Origin: Brasenia schreberi
Taxonomy: Eukaryota; Streptophyta; Magnoliopsida; Nymphaeales; Cabombaceae
Length of the DNA stretch: 64,000 nucleotides
Direction: 5' to 3'
Assembly (NCBI GenBank): GCA_036023115.1
Contig: JAYKKT010000073.1
Coordinates: 18,104,501-18,168,500, forward strand
Shown here: positions 1-12,949 of the stretch, piece after piece
How the letters are laid out: each line of letters opens with the position of its first letter
Numbering within the stretch: the first letter of the stretch is position 1
Program-made: the position numbers and the translations under genes
Notes under the pieces: generated by a model
Database searches by the model: none
The model's input: only the letters and a program-made list of their open reading frames with translations
What the model was told of the DNA's origin: nothing

Positions 1-159
1 TATCAAGGCTATGTTTTTTTCTTGGTGAATGAGTGCTCTTTCTCATGCAACACACCCGTGTCATAGCAATTGATAGCCATTTAGTGTGACACTGAAGCTT
101 ATTGCAATATGACATGCTTTCTCTAAATAACCCTGCGCATTTATTTAATTGTATGGCAG

Positions 160-3100
160 CTTCATCTTCAAGAAGGTGGTCTTCATGCTGATATTAATGG
201 AGATGGTGTTCTAGATCATGTTCAGGTGCTCAAACCTTTGTTATTATGATTGCACTGCATTGGCTAGTGACTGATATAAGCTGTAAATTTAGTATCTTGT
301 CTCTTGATTGTGATAAGTTACCAAAGTCAAGCATTAGTTTAAGCACTGAAGTTTCGGAATTGACTGTTACCACGTTTTAGAGCTGAACTGGCATGTGGTC
401 TTAACTCTTTCGAAAAGAAACTATGACACGCATGCTCACTCTGGGCAGGCAACCCTTGTGAGTTCTTGGATGTTGATAGCGAGAATTTTCAACTGGTTAT
501 GATTTGACACTTAATAGATCTGGCACTTGTACACCTGTTGGATAACCAACACTTGATCGATCCATTTAGCAACCGTACACAAAGCACTTCAATTGCTATT
601 GGTAATGGATATACAATCCTAATCTTGCAAGAGTTGGAGGTAAGCCAAAGTTGAATCAGTGAAGTTTTCAACAAGAGATTCTACTAAATGTCTTTCACAT
701 TAAAGAAATGTCCTTGTGTAAGCTACCAGGAGATGTACGCCCTTCTGCAGAATAGATCCTTACAGGTTGTTTGAATCTACTTTTCCTTTGTCTCACTAGC
801 TGTGAACAACAACAACAACAACAACTAAGCCTTTTCCCATACTAAACGGGGTAGGCTATCTCACTAGCTGTGAACATTGAGTTTAAAGATTTGCACTGTG
901 TAAGAAATCTTGAGATGGTTCATTACAAGCTTACAACAACAACAACAACAACCAAGCCTTTTCCCATACTAGACGGGGTCGGCTACATGGATTCTTTGTT
1001 TCCACATAGCTCTGTCATGTGCCATGTTAGCAGTTAACTCACAATAAGCTAGATCATTCTTTATTGTTTTTTTCCAACACTTTTGTGGTCGTCCTCTATC
1101 TCTTTTAATATTTTCCAAATTTAGTTTTTCATACCTTCTTATAGGTTCTTCCTCTTATCTTCTTTCTATATGTCCAAACCATCTTAAACGATATTCTCTC
1201 ATTTTATCCTCTATTGGTGCCACTCCTAATTTGTTTCTAATAACCTCATTATGTATACGGTCTTTTCTTACATGACCACTCATCCATCTCAACATCTTCA
1301 TTTTTGTCACAGACATCTTTTGTACATGTTTATGGTTAACTACCCAACACTCAAAACCATAAAACATGGCAGGTCTAATTGTTGCTCTATAATATTTACC
1401 TTTTAACTTTAATGGTATCTTCTTATCACAAAGAATACTTGATGCTCCTCTCCATTTTAACCAACCAACATTAATTCTATGCATAACATCTTCCTCAAAT
1501 AGCCGACCCCGTCTAGTATGGAATAAGGCTTAGTTGTTGTTGTATAACATCTTCATCAATTCTTCCATGACTCTGAAAAATTGGCCCTAGGTATTTAAAA
1601 CTTTCCTTTTGGGGGATGCAATGTGTGCCAATTTTAATTTCTATGTCCTCTAAAGTAACCAAATGATCAAACTTACATTCCATATATTGTCTTTGTTCTA
1701 CTAAGTGGGAGGCCTTTGCTTTCTAATGCTTCTCTCCATAGTTCCAATTTTCTATGAACTTTTTCCTTAGACTCTTCCACTAACACAATGTCATCTGCAA
1801 ATAACATACACCAAGGCACTTCATCTTGAATATGTTTTGTTAACTCATCAATCACCATTATAAATAAGTATGGACTTAAAGTTGATCCTTGATGTAACCC
1901 AATATTATCTTCAAAGAAGTTTGTCATTCCTCATGAGTATGAGTCCTCACACATGTTTTTGCACCATCGTACATGTCCCTTATAAGGTTAATGTATGTCA
2001 TTGGGGTACCTCTTTTTTTCAAGGTTCTCTAAAGAACCTCCCTCGGTATCCTATCATAAGCTTTTTCTAAATCAATAAATATCATGTGAAGGTCTTTCTT
2101 TTTTGCTCTAAAATGTTCCATAAGAGGTATCAAAAGGTGAATCGCTTCAACACTAGATCTGCCTGGCATGAATCCAAATTGGTTCTTTGTTATACTTGAT
2201 ATTTGTCTTAACCTACGTTCGATAATTCTTTCTCATAATTTCATAGTATGGCTCATTAACTTGATACTTTGATAATTCATACAATTCTGAATGTCTCCCT
2301 TGTTCTTATATATGGGTATAAGTGTACTCGCTCTCCATTCCTCGGGCATCTTCGGTTTCTCCATATTTCATTAAATAGTCTTGTGAGCCAAGTGATTCCT
2401 ATTTCTCCCTGTATTTTTCAAACTTCTATATGAATATTGTTTGGTCCTACAGATTTACCACCCTTCATATGTTTAAGAGCCTCTTTGACTTCATTCTTTT
2501 GAATACGTTGGTAGAAATTGTGGTTTATATACTTTTCTGATTTTGCTAACTCTTCTAAGATGATACTAACATCTTTATTTTAATTAAAAAGCTTATAAAA
2601 ATAGCTTTTCCATCTATTTCTTATATCATCATTTGCTACTAGAATTTTTTTCATCCTCGTCTTTGATGCATCTCACAAAATTAAGATCTTTAGTTTTCTT
2701 ATCTCTAGCCCTAGCTATCCTAAAAATATCTCTTTCACCCTCTTTTGAGTTGAGTTTTTTATATAAATCCTCCCAAATTTTAGTTTTTGCTTCGCTGACA
2801 ACATTTTTCGCTTCCTTCTTTGCTTTCTTATAAGCCTCTAAAGTTTCACTAGTTTTCTTAGCATAATGTAATTTGTAATGTGCCCTCTTTGCCTTGATTT
2901 TATTTTGCACTACTTCACTCCACCACCAAGCTTCTTTTTGTGCCGGCACACCTCCCTTAGATTCACCTAACACATCTTTCGCCGCTTTCCTAATATGGAT
3001 AGCTATATTGTTTCACATATCACAAGGTGTACCAACATAATTCCAATTATCTCCTTAAAGGACTTTCTATTTAAATATATCTTATTTCTCGCTTTTGATG

Positions 3101-5540
3101 TTCCACCATTTAGTCTGAATAGCTCGATGCACTATTTTCTTCTTTGTCCATTTTTTATTTGTAAATCCATAACTAAAAGTCGATGTTGGGTGGTTAAACT
3201 TTCTCCTGGAATTACTTTGCAATCTTTACAACACGCTCTATCTTTTTTTCTACAAATAAAGTAATCAATTTGTGTTTGTGATAAGCCACTCATATAAGTA
3301 ATTAAATGTTCATCTCGTTTTTTGAAGATTGTATTGACTATAAAGAGATCAAATGCCATAGAAAAATTTAAAATCTCCCTACCTTCCTCGTTTATATCCA
3401 CAAAACCAAAGTTTTCATGAATACCTTGATATCCTAATGCCTCTTTATCGACATGCCCATTTAAGTCTCCTACTAAACAAATCATGTCTCTTTGTGAAAT
3501 CCTTTGAATCACCTTATCTAACTCTTCCCAAAAAACTGTCTTTATACTATCTTCTAGGCCTATTTGGGGTGCGTAAGCACAAACTATATTCAAAACCTAT
3601 GCTCCTAACACTAATTTCAATATCATGATTCGATCACCATATCATTGTATATCTACTACACTATCCTTTAAATATTTATTTATTATAATATCAACTCTGT
3701 TTTGAGCCTTTTACTTACATGAGTATCATAATTTAAAACCTTTATCCTCTATCTCCTTTGCTTTTTCTCTCGCCCACTTTATCTCTTGTAAACATAGAAT
3801 ATGAATATTTCTCCGAATCATAGTATCTACCACCTCCATTAGCTTTTCGGATAATGTTCCGATATTTCAAGAACCAATACGAATCTTATTGTCTAGGACT
3901 AGTTTCGTTACCCCTTGCATCCGTTCATATTGAAAGTGCAGAGACCCTTTTTGTAAATTATTCACTATATTCGGGCGGCAATGTAGTGGGACTAACTTCT
4001 TTACCCACACCCGTCCATGATTTGAGAACCCTCTATGCAATTGATTCACTCCATCCGGGCGAAAATGTAATGGGCCCCTTGTTTACTTATCATTACATTC
4101 GAGCTCTGTAGCGCGTCGCTAGGCGGAGACGCCCCAAAGTAATGCTTATAATTTGTGTAATCCATGGTATAAAAATCCGACAAAGTTTTATGCTGGCTAT
4201 CGGAAGCCTAACACAACCCTCCTCCTTTATCCGAGCTTGATACCGACAATGCAAGGGTGATCCCTTACATGGGCGGATTTATGGTTCATTATAAGCTTGA
4301 AAAAGACTAGACCTTTTTTTTCGATTGTAATAAAGGGTTTTGTTTATGGGAAAAGGCTTAGTTGTTGTTGAATAAAGGGTTTTGTTTGTCCGCGTTTATA
4401 GTGGCAGCCTCCTTCATAAAATCCTTATTTGACCAGAAGATAGCTTATTTATTTAAACTTTGTTTGAGGAGATCTTCACATGTATTCCTTACCTAGGTGA
4501 TTAATTTTCTGTAGTCTTCTTCTATAGGCTGTTGGAGGACATCAGGCCGAACAGTTCGTGGTAAGTGGGTCTATGGAGGTTCTGAGACCTTGCTGGGCAG
4601 TAGCAACATCTGGTGTTCCTGTACGGGAACAACTTTTCAATGCTTCCATTTGTCACCACTCCCTTTTCAACTTCTTCCAACATGGAGATTTATCAAATTA
4701 TGGCAGAGTGGATGATCCAGGGCTGCTCGCAGTTGCAGCACCAATTTTAATAGGCAGGAAGGATGGTCACAGGCATCGGAAAGGAAGCCACGGTGATGTT
4801 GTCTTCTTAACAAGCCGTGGAGAGGTAATTCTTTTAGGGGCACATCCATTTGGCATTGATTTATTGTATATTGAGCTCTCTTCCAATTGCTTGTGATGAC
4901 ACCTCGGTAGTTTATGCAACACTTGCTTATTCTAAGTCATGCTTGTTTAGTTCATTAAGCTGAAGTAGAATTCTGTTCGTGAAGTGCTTTAGCCTGCTCA
5001 TGTTGAGTACTACTGTGTCGTGGCTTGTTCTCCTTTCGTGGTGATCTGCTTTTTATCATCGTGTAGGTGACTTCATATTCGCCTGGCTTGCATGGGCATG
5101 GTGCCATATGGAGATGGCAGCTGTTGACCGGTGCAACATGGGCTAACCTTCCATCACCAACGGGTATGATGGAAGCCAAGGTTGTTCCCACACTCAAAGC
5201 AATGAGACTGACGGTTCATGGGGGCCAAGAGGTTGTTCTCGCCGCAGGTGATCAAGAAGCTGTACTGATATCCCCTGATGGCAGCGAGTTAGCTTCCATA
5301 GAACTGCCCGCCCCGCCTACACATGCCCTTGTTCTGGATGATTTTTCAAACGATGCTCTCACTGATATCATTCTTGTGACCGCAAATGGAGTCTATGGAT
5401 TCGTTCAGACACAGCAGCCAGGAGTCCTCTTCTTTAGCACACTAATCGGTTCACTGATAGTTTTGATGGCTGCCATTCTCATTTCACTGCACATGGGATC
5501 AGCTAAAGGGAAACCTAGGGCCTCCACTGGTTACAGGTGA
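160..5540 (+). CDS. FG-GAP repeat-containing membrane protein, 3' part (three exons)
   Basis: The exons visible are 160-225, 4528-4824 and 5067-5540 (stop included). All join in phase 0 with AG/GT borders. The first encodes a calcium-loop-like segment [12 protein letters not shown], typical of FG-GAP/integrin-alpha beta-propeller blades. The second (99 codons) and third carry further propeller sequence. The C-terminus has one hydrophobic segment ([20 protein letters not shown]) and a short basic tail, so the protein is probably a type I secretory-pathway membrane protein. It resembles, from memory, the plant FG-GAP family that includes Arabidopsis At3g51050. The 5' exons lie before the window. 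The 4.3-kb intron 226-4527 holds an antisense RTE LINE; no exon is seen inside it, and the remaining intron sequence is ordinary. Biochemical function of this family is not well defined. Confidence 0.85.
791..875 (-). mobile_element. 51-bp RTE 3'-tail insertion with 17-bp TSD
   Basis: TCTCACTAGCTGTGAAC occurs at 791-807 and again at 859-875. Between them (808-858) lies only the 3' terminal tail of the RTE LINE in antisense: (AAC)n followed by the complement of the terminal block ATGGGAAAAGGCTTAG. It is an extreme 5' truncation of a target-primed insertion, in an intron of the FG-GAP gene. Confidence 0.85.
915..4298 (-). mobile_element. Near-full-length RTE-type LINE with 18-bp TSD
   Basis: The element (933-4280, about 3.35 kb) is flanked by ATGGTTCATTACAAGCTT (915-932) and the same 18-mer with one C/T difference (4281-4298). 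Read on the minus strand it starts near 4280, has an apurinic-type endonuclease (about 3900-3130; motifs [24 protein letters not shown]), a linker (2973-2629), a reverse transcriptase (2560-1500; FADD box [13 protein letters not shown] near 1800) and a 3' end with repeated TTG. The endonuclease start KIRIGS*NIGTLS has a stop where the family normally has Trp, and the reading frame is broken several more times. It is therefore dead as an autonomous element, although a single mismatch between the TSD copies suggests a fairly recent insertion. Confidence 0.9.
1483..1559 (+). mobile_element. 45-bp RTE 3'-tail insertion nested in the LINE
   Basis: ATAACATCTTCCTCAA at 1483-1498 is repeated with one change at 1544-1559. 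The 45 bp between them (1499-1543) are an RTE 3' tail (ATAGCCGACCCC ... GGCTTAGTTGTTGTTGT) in plus orientation, opposite to the host LINE. It interrupts the C-terminal part of the LINE reading frame. Confidence 0.8.
4329..4387 (+). mobile_element. 25-bp RTE 3'-tail insertion with perfect 17-bp TSD
   Basis: AATAAAGGGTTTTGTTT is present at 4329-4345 and 4371-4387. Between them sit only 25 bases, ATGGGAAAAGGCTTAG plus three TTG units, which is exactly the 3' end of the RTE LINE. It lies 30 bp beyond the TSD of the full-length LINE and in the opposite orientation. Confidence 0.82.
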
Positions 5541-6477
5541 CAAACTGTGTCATATTGAATTCGTGGCAATGCCTGACTTTCAGTCAAAAGAAAAATGCCC
5601 TTGGACTGTTAAAAGCATGGACGTCCTGAGTATGTTGTGAGCTCCAAGAAGTATGAAAATGATATGAACCATCAATAGGTGCTGGTTGTGGCATGGAAGC
5701 ATGAGTTTGTAGTTTGTAGACGAGGAAGTTTTGCAGGGAACGGGTTTTAAAACATTTCATGTATGTGATATCAACTGATGGAGGGATGAAGGCTGAAGCA
5801 ATGTGTTTTTGGTAAAGATTTATCTCATCATGGTGACAACTAAATTAGTAATTCCTTGATGTGATTTCATAAGGTTACTAAATCACCACTACAAGTGGGG
5901 TGTGCTAAATGGATTACGGATTCTTAGTTGCCGTCATGCTCGATCTTGTATCATGTTCACATTTAAATCCATCAAACATAGTTTCACCGTTTTCTTCCAA
6001 CATTTTCGAGACCACCTTTCCCTCGATACTCTAGAGTTATCATGTAATGTTTTAAAATCAGTTTTACGTTGATCCCTTTTGGAGGTTTTTCTTTTCTGGG
6101 TACAGATGCACGCCCCAGGAGTTGGGCTCGTGACGTTGGACTTGTGTGAGTTAAGCTTGGCCCAGGTTAGCTGTTGCTTCGTTGTGCATGATTGCATGTT
6201 TTCTTCGAGTTTTACTTCAGTACATCTTCGAGGAAAATCTAATAAAACTTAAAGTCTAAAATAAGAAACAGAAGGCAGAAAAGTAAAACAGTAAGCATAG
6301 AATTTTATTTACTGCGGAAAGAACATTACCAATCTTGCATGTTTAAAATAACTGAAATGTGGCATTTGAAAATTTCGTGTTGATGCTTCTAGCATGTTGC
6401 TCCTGCTATTCCATGCGCGATTGCTGTGACCCTGCTACTGAACTGAGCGTCATATACTGCAGACGTTGGTTACTGTG
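5541..6477. other. 3' flank of FG-GAP gene; decayed repeat
   Basis: The first few hundred bases after the stop are probably 3' UTR and downstream flank; no clear poly(A) signal was pinned down. On the minus strand near 5934-6050 the translation contains KCWKKTVKLCLMDLNVN and IQDRA. This is reminiscent of the C-terminal tail of non-LTR retrotransposon proteins (the RTE copies here have KCWKETIKND...DRAMW), so a very old LINE fragment is possible. No gene is supported. Confidence 0.35.
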
Positions 6478-9400
6478 TTAAGAAATGGCCCTCCATGGAC
6501 CCGCCGTTCCAGGTAGACCAGGATCGGCCGTTCCAAACAGCAAATTCCTGTATTTGAAACCTGCAAGAACCAAACTGACTCCATAGGCCTTCTGGTTCTG
6601 GTTCTGATTGACCGGTTTCAGGTCTGGATCTGAAAAGGTTTTAGTACCGGTTTTATTTGGAAAAAACATGCATAAGGTAGGGTTTGGAACCAAAACCTAA
6701 TATATTTTGCAGCCGCCGATTCAGATTTCCGTTTGGGTTTCTGGAAGATGCAACCATAACAGCATCAAGGAGGTTCCTAGTTCGACCTAGATCTGGTTCC
6801 CCCCATATTGGTTCCAGACACATGTTCTTGTCCGGTTCAAACCGCCAGGCTGGATCAAAACTGTCCACCATTAGACCCTCCCCGTTCTTTCTCTGAGAGT
6901 CCGCAGGATACATGTTCATGCACTATACTTCCCTTTCTGTAAATCTATAAAGAAAATGTACAAATCAACGATGGAAAACAGAAGTCTTCGTTACATAAGA
7001 CAACATGAATTCAACAAGGATATGGTTTTGGCAATAGAAGAAAAAGATTAACCCTCAACACAAAAGATCAAATCTCCACAAGGAAGAATTGTGCTTTACA
7101 TGTTGATGAAGTAGAAACTGTAAGAAGAATGCGTCCTTTGGAAGATAAAGGATGGCTCTTATATAGAATGAACTAACATGAACTGATACAAAATCCTCTA
7201 CAAGGAAAATTTATTACTGCTAAAGCAGCAAAAGAAATCATAATCAAAATAAAACAAGATCTGATATAAGAACTGAATCTATAATCCGCGACCCATCACG
7301 GTTTAATGAACTAAATGCGACAGCTGTGCCTTGCGCAGTACCTTTCAAATTTCTGCATCAAGAAATGCATTCAACAATCCTAACGTTTAAGAAAGGTGAT
7401 TAAAATGTCGATTGGTGCCCACATATCCAGAGCAATCATCTCATCCGAGCAGCAGAGCATAGCAGGCCAGATGCATCCAGAGCATAGCTACTAGCATTGC
7501 CTTGTCGAAAAGCCTCAACGCCTAATCTATTCCAGTGATCTTTAAGATTGACATACATTACTAAGTAAAGTTTTAAAATACTAAGGTCAATTTATAAAGT
7601 GACGAAAAAATTGATTGAGATGTTATGCATAAAATTAATGTTCTTTGGTTAAAATGAAGAGGTGCATAAGTTATTTTATAGAAATATGTTGAGTAGCAAT
7701 CATACCTATGTTTTAGGAGTGTTAAGCAGTTACATGCTGAGTTTGCTAGCATGGTATATATGATAGGATTTTGTGAAAAAAAGAAAAAGGATTAATTATA
7801 GTTGTTGTTGTTGATCTAGGCAGTACCCCGATAATTCCATTATTTCCATTAGAAAGGCAATACTTAATGTGATTTAAGGTGGTACATATTAAGACTCCAT
7901 CGTCGTCCCGGGAACAACCCTTTACACGAACTGTCTCATGCAATGTGCAGCGATTAATAAGCTTCTTCCTGGCGACAACGATCGCGTGCTTGCTAAGTAA
8001 TGTCACGCTCTCCATGCCATTCGACCATAAAACATATTTGACAAAAAGGGTTTGAACCTAACCAAGAACAGTTCTCTGCTGGAGATCGAAAATTACCATT
8101 CTATATATCTTCTGCCCTGCAAAGCAAATTTCCGGTGCCGGAGTAGAATATTGCATCTGTAACAAATAGCAGGCTGCTCCTCTTCACTATTTCATTTTTC
8201 GGGTTCTTAACCAATACTTGGTTTGTTATTCCAGTCGAGCACAGCAAACCTGTTGCGTGCAACAAACACAGCAGAACTCTAGTCACCAATACTTGGTTTG
8301 TATTCCGACTCGATAAGAAAGACGAACAATTAAAGATCAATGGCTGATAAAAAAGAACATTAGTACAACACTAATCTTAATTTCTGTAGACTTGCAGACA
8401 ATATACATGCATAGCTGTTAAAGTTTGTTGTTCCATGCTGTAATCGAACTCTTTGAAACTTTTCTGGATTTTGCAGGGGATGACTACAAAATCAATGTAC
8501 GGAACTATAAAATGCACCAGTGTTTGTTCACCCTTCTTGGACACCTCGGTTATATCCGTACAGTTCAGAAGAAATTGGGGCCGCGCAGCTACTCTGATTG
8601 AATTATGGAACCTTCTTCCTCCGCTTTATTTTCCAATTCTTTCTAACTAATGTCATGGTGAAGGTGAAGGTGAAGGTAAAGGTGAAGGCAGAATTGGTTT
8701 CATTCTCCCCATTTCGAAAGGAAAGCCTGTTAGCAATTCGCTTACAAAGATGATTCGATCACCAAGTAACTTACTCAAACCGAAGAACAAAGAGATGGAA
8801 GGCCCCAAGTACTTGAAAAATAAGCAATTGCTCGAGTCTACTATCTATTGTACTTCATACACATTCTACATGAGTAGCAATCGCCCAACAAAGTTTTTCA
8901 AGCTTGTGAAGTGATTGAGCATGAGGCTCATCTTTAGATGATTGCCAACCATGGGTGCACCCATTTCCATTTCTAACCTATGCAACAAGGACACGTCGAT
9001 TCGGTGTTGTGTCCATGCAACACGAATAGATATGTAGGCTTGTCTCGTGACTCGAATTCGATAACTATCCTGTTCATATTTTTATAATTTCATTGAATAT
9101 GCTAAAACCTAACAATGGTTTAGTCATACAAATTTTGCGGGAAACGACCCATGGACGTTACGTATGTGTGGTTCATATCTAGCAAGTGTACATAGTTCGA
9201 AAGTAATATCAATCACAACTAGATTGGTTGGTCGCCAGGCTCAGTTGAGTGCAGCTTGAGTAAAGATTTAGACCTTAACATGGATCTTCAAAGTTCAAAC
9301 TGGGCCTTAGTCTATCTCATAAAATGTTGTGTAAATAGTGAGCTGAGGGCTTAGTTGTGTCCCCTCTTACGACAAGGAACCTTTTTAAGCTCACCTGGTT

Positions 9401-10809
9401 AAGGGTTCAACTCACAAGTCTATATTATATAAAAAAGATGAGAAAGAAAGAAAAAGAAATCTTTATCGACAAAAACAGATAAGTAGGGACATGAACATTG
9501 TGCCTTATGACGCTTGCCAAATAGGGGCAAGGCAAATCAATATGCGAAGACCGGGTTGGGTGGAGATCGAATCCGGGGGTTCTGCCGATGCCGTAAAAAA
9601 ATCGCACTGAAATAAATTCTGACACTCAAGGAAGCCATTACTTTCCACCAAGTTCTTATTTGCACACGATTCTTTTAACCACCAAAATTTCCTTATTTTT
9701 CAAAAAGCTTCATCTTTACTTTTGAAAACACATGCATGGGTGAGTTAATAACTTAAAAGAGTGCGACAAAAGTGCAATGGATAATTAGGATAGGTCCGAA
9801 AGTGAAGATCAAACAAAAAAGACAGTAGCGAATGGTAGTTCGCACACAAGGGGGAGAGAGGGTTACGATGAAAAACGAAATTCATTGAAAAGGCCATCTT
9901 TTAAATTAAAAAAACATTTGATCAGTATAAAACAATGAAAAAGTACTATCATGATCCAAAAAGGATTTCAAAAAGGCCATCTTTATATATATATGAAAAT
10001 CCAATCTTACCAACCTCTCACATGTTGATTCATGCTTCTTTATTGCTTTTGATTGGTATGATTTTAATTTAAAAAGATTTAAGATTCTTAAAAAAAGAAT
10101 GAATGACAGTATTATTATACTCATGCTCTCGAAAAATAATAATGAGTATGAGTGGACATTATCTGATAACTCTCTCTATATATATATCAAATCTTTCAAA
10201 TTACTCATAATTTATACTTATACATCCTACTTACTTTTTAGGATATAAGTAATGTATGAAAGTTTCGACAAGTGTGACACATTGAAATGAAGATAAAGTC
10301 TGATTATATATATATATATATATTCACACATGCACATCTCAATGATTAAGGAGTGAAGTGATGGAGATGACATTGAAACCATCCCCATCATGCTATCATG
10401 CCCAAATCAGAGGGAAAGAAAATTTTGTTTAAAAGATGTCGTCTATTAGAATTTCCCGTAAACACTCTTTATGTTAACAAACTAGTCCATCCTTTTCTCG
10501 GAACGGAAGACCCGATTTTTGGGGTTCTTTTCTGTTAGAAAGGCTGCAGGTCGAGAGCCCTACCTTTGAGCTAACGCTACGAGTGCTTTCAGTTTTCTTT
10601 GACGAAAATTGAAATGGAGCTTTAGTATCATCTTTTGCGCTGATGGCACTTTAGGAGGAGGGGGCAGCTACCATCCAAAACCATTTTGCACTAGCTCAGT
10701 AATGTGGAGGACACTTCTTAACCAAATTTTGATTTTGATGAAATTTTCAGTAAAATTATTTAACATTAAGCTAATGTCAAAAACTTAAAGGTAAAATTAT
10801 ATATATATA

Positions 10810-10986
10810 GAGAGTGATTGGATCATGCCCACCACTGATTTACTTCACTTATGTTCAACCGTTATTTTTTTTAGTTTAGAGTGTAGTAACATTGTCTTGT
10901 GTATTTTTCCAAAAACCCTCAAACCTTTTAAATTATACTCATGTCATTGAAAAACAATGAGTTGCATATAAACATTACTCAATTTT
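10810..10986. mobile_element. Foldback MITE copy between TA repeats
   Basis: The left end GAGTGATTGGATCATGCCCA (from about 10811) matches the reverse complement of the right end of the copy at 16629-16802. A short TA run precedes it (10799-10808) and (CA)n(TA)n follows it. The interior is AT-rich, with a sequence close to ATTATACTCATGTCATTGAAAAACA shared in spirit with the other copies. No TSD is definable because the flanks are TA repeats. Confidence 0.55.

Positions 10987-11045
<59 letters not shown>
10987..11045. repeat. (CA)n(TA)n microsatellite
   Basis: CA repeats run to 11010 and continue directly into TA repeats to 11045. Confidence 0.95.
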
Positions 11046-11048
<3 letters not shown>

Positions 11049-12460
11049 AAATGTGGTCTTGTTTTAAGTAACAATCTATATTAAGGATAAACATGAAGAA
11101 AAAGAAGAAGAAAATAAGAGTATATATGAGTTTCTTCAAGAATCCTAGTGTGATTGAGTGGGGTGTCCTCGTCAGATGTCATCTTCTTGTGGGGGGACAG
11201 CCGAACAACTGAAGTACCCATGCTTGGCAGCATATATATCTTCTATCATCCATTTCCCTTTCCAAACTGATGTTACTCATACAAAGAACCAGGGCCCCAT
11301 CAATTTTTTTCTAACAACTATTGATTCGTGTTCTGGAATCGCAACTGGCCATTCATCTCATTACCATCAACCTCAGTTTGGGTTATTAGGTCCACAATAT
11401 TGTGGCTTTGATAATGAGGCCACTGATCTCAACAATAGAGGGTCAAGATTTCATAACACCAAAGAAGTGATATGAAGTATCATGATCTGCTTTCTTCACA
11501 GACATGTTTATTGCTTGCTGGGACCTCACCATGCAGAAGGACCACTTGTGGAGTCACCATCTTACAATAAAGGAACTTTATCATCAGTGCGATGTCATGT
11601 TTCCACTGTCAATCTTCTTCGTGAAAGGTCTCTCTATATGCAGTTTTCACCTTGGCAAGAATAAAACTTTCTACCAGGCAAATGAGAGGTACCGCAAGTT
11701 TAATGGCGAGGTGCACCACCAAACCAGCTAATGGTCTCACGTGTGCATTTACTACGCGAACAACTGGCGCAACCGCCACCGGAGTCGCCGGTTTCTGGTA
11801 TGAATGATGCCAGAATTTTGCCAACTATGGCAGCTCCAGAGCATGTAAGCAAATCAAGCAGTAAATGAAGGCAAACAAATAGACACATCCTATACCCAAC
11901 TCTTCTAAATATTGACATTGATTCTAATAGAGTCACAAATGCACACTGTTTGGCCAAGTTCATGAGCTCATTCACTTTTACTATTTGGGTTGTCATCACT
12001 TGCGAACTCTAATATCACAAAGCAGAAGATCTCAACATTGTCAATTTCATCAGATCTCTCGATCAAGTTCTTTTCCACACTAGGTGGGATTGGAAAGAGG
12101 TTGTGGTCGCAGATCCTGATACTACTCTCGTTTCAACGGGCTTGATTTGAACCTTGATGTATACATCCACCGGTAGGACTCTATGGCGTTTTCAGGGGGA
12201 GGTGCTCAGGTGTTCATCCTCCCATTATAAAAGAAAGGGAGAAAAAAAACACTAATGCACCAGATTCCATCAAACTTTTAAACCTAACAAAGCGTGCTTT
12301 ACAACGATAATGCAACAGCAGCAAGCTTCTTTGGGATTCCTTGTGTCGCAACCTCACCTAGTGAAAAATGGCTTGGTTAAGGTTAAGATGAGGCTGACAT
12401 GTTATTTTTTGCTTATTTTCCGAATTATAACAACCAATTTTCTTTTTATTTCTTTGTTTT

Positions 12461-12560
12461 GATATAATGAGAGTCGAAGCCAAATGTGTATCATGCATAT
12501 CGAACTCATGACTTTCAATTTGTGAGTTGACACTTTAGTCAGGTGACCTATTGCTTGTGC
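12461..12560 (-). mobile_element. tRNA-derived SINE-like unit
   Basis: Reverse complement carries an A-box-like TAGGTCACCTGACTAAAGTG, then CAACTCACAAATTGAAAGTC and a B-box-like ATGAGTTCGATATGC, followed by a CTTCGACTCTCATTATATC tail. The same order recurs at 13945, 14821, 45528 and 50018. Confidence 0.55.
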
Positions 12561-12949
12561 AAAACCATTGTTAAATTTTTTAAAAAACGTTTAAATCACA
12601 AGCTCCCAAATTAAAATTGGAAACTTAAACAAGAGTCAAAGCAATGTACCTATGCTTTAACGAATCGTTACTTGCCATATAGATTAAACCCCATGGCCGA
12701 CCTACTTGCCCGATCTACTCAACCTAGCCTACCTGTATAAAAGACGCACCAAGGGTGTGAATTCAAGACATTAACTGAACTAAGAGTCAAGGCCAAGTAG
12801 TTCTCACCCTTAAGTAGGTGCATGCATTTCCTCTTCCCTGCTTTACCCCACCATACTTCTCTTAATGGGGTTTATACGTAAATGATCCTCAGCAAGTTTG
12901 TTGTCCATCTTCACGATGGCGATATAAACGAATACAATATATATAAATA

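Noticed and set aside
6684..6919. Overlapping frames on both strands
   Set aside because: They lie in a GGTTC/AACCGG-rich dispersed repeat with no conserved protein.
8101..8340. Repeated ACCAATACTTGGTTTGT words suggesting a direct repeat array
   Set aside because: Only two imperfect copies; no array structure, and plant nuclear DNA gives no reason to expect CRISPR.
11158..11475. 105-codon frame
   Set aside because: No recognisable domain and no splice continuation found; kept only as a note in the intergenic entry.
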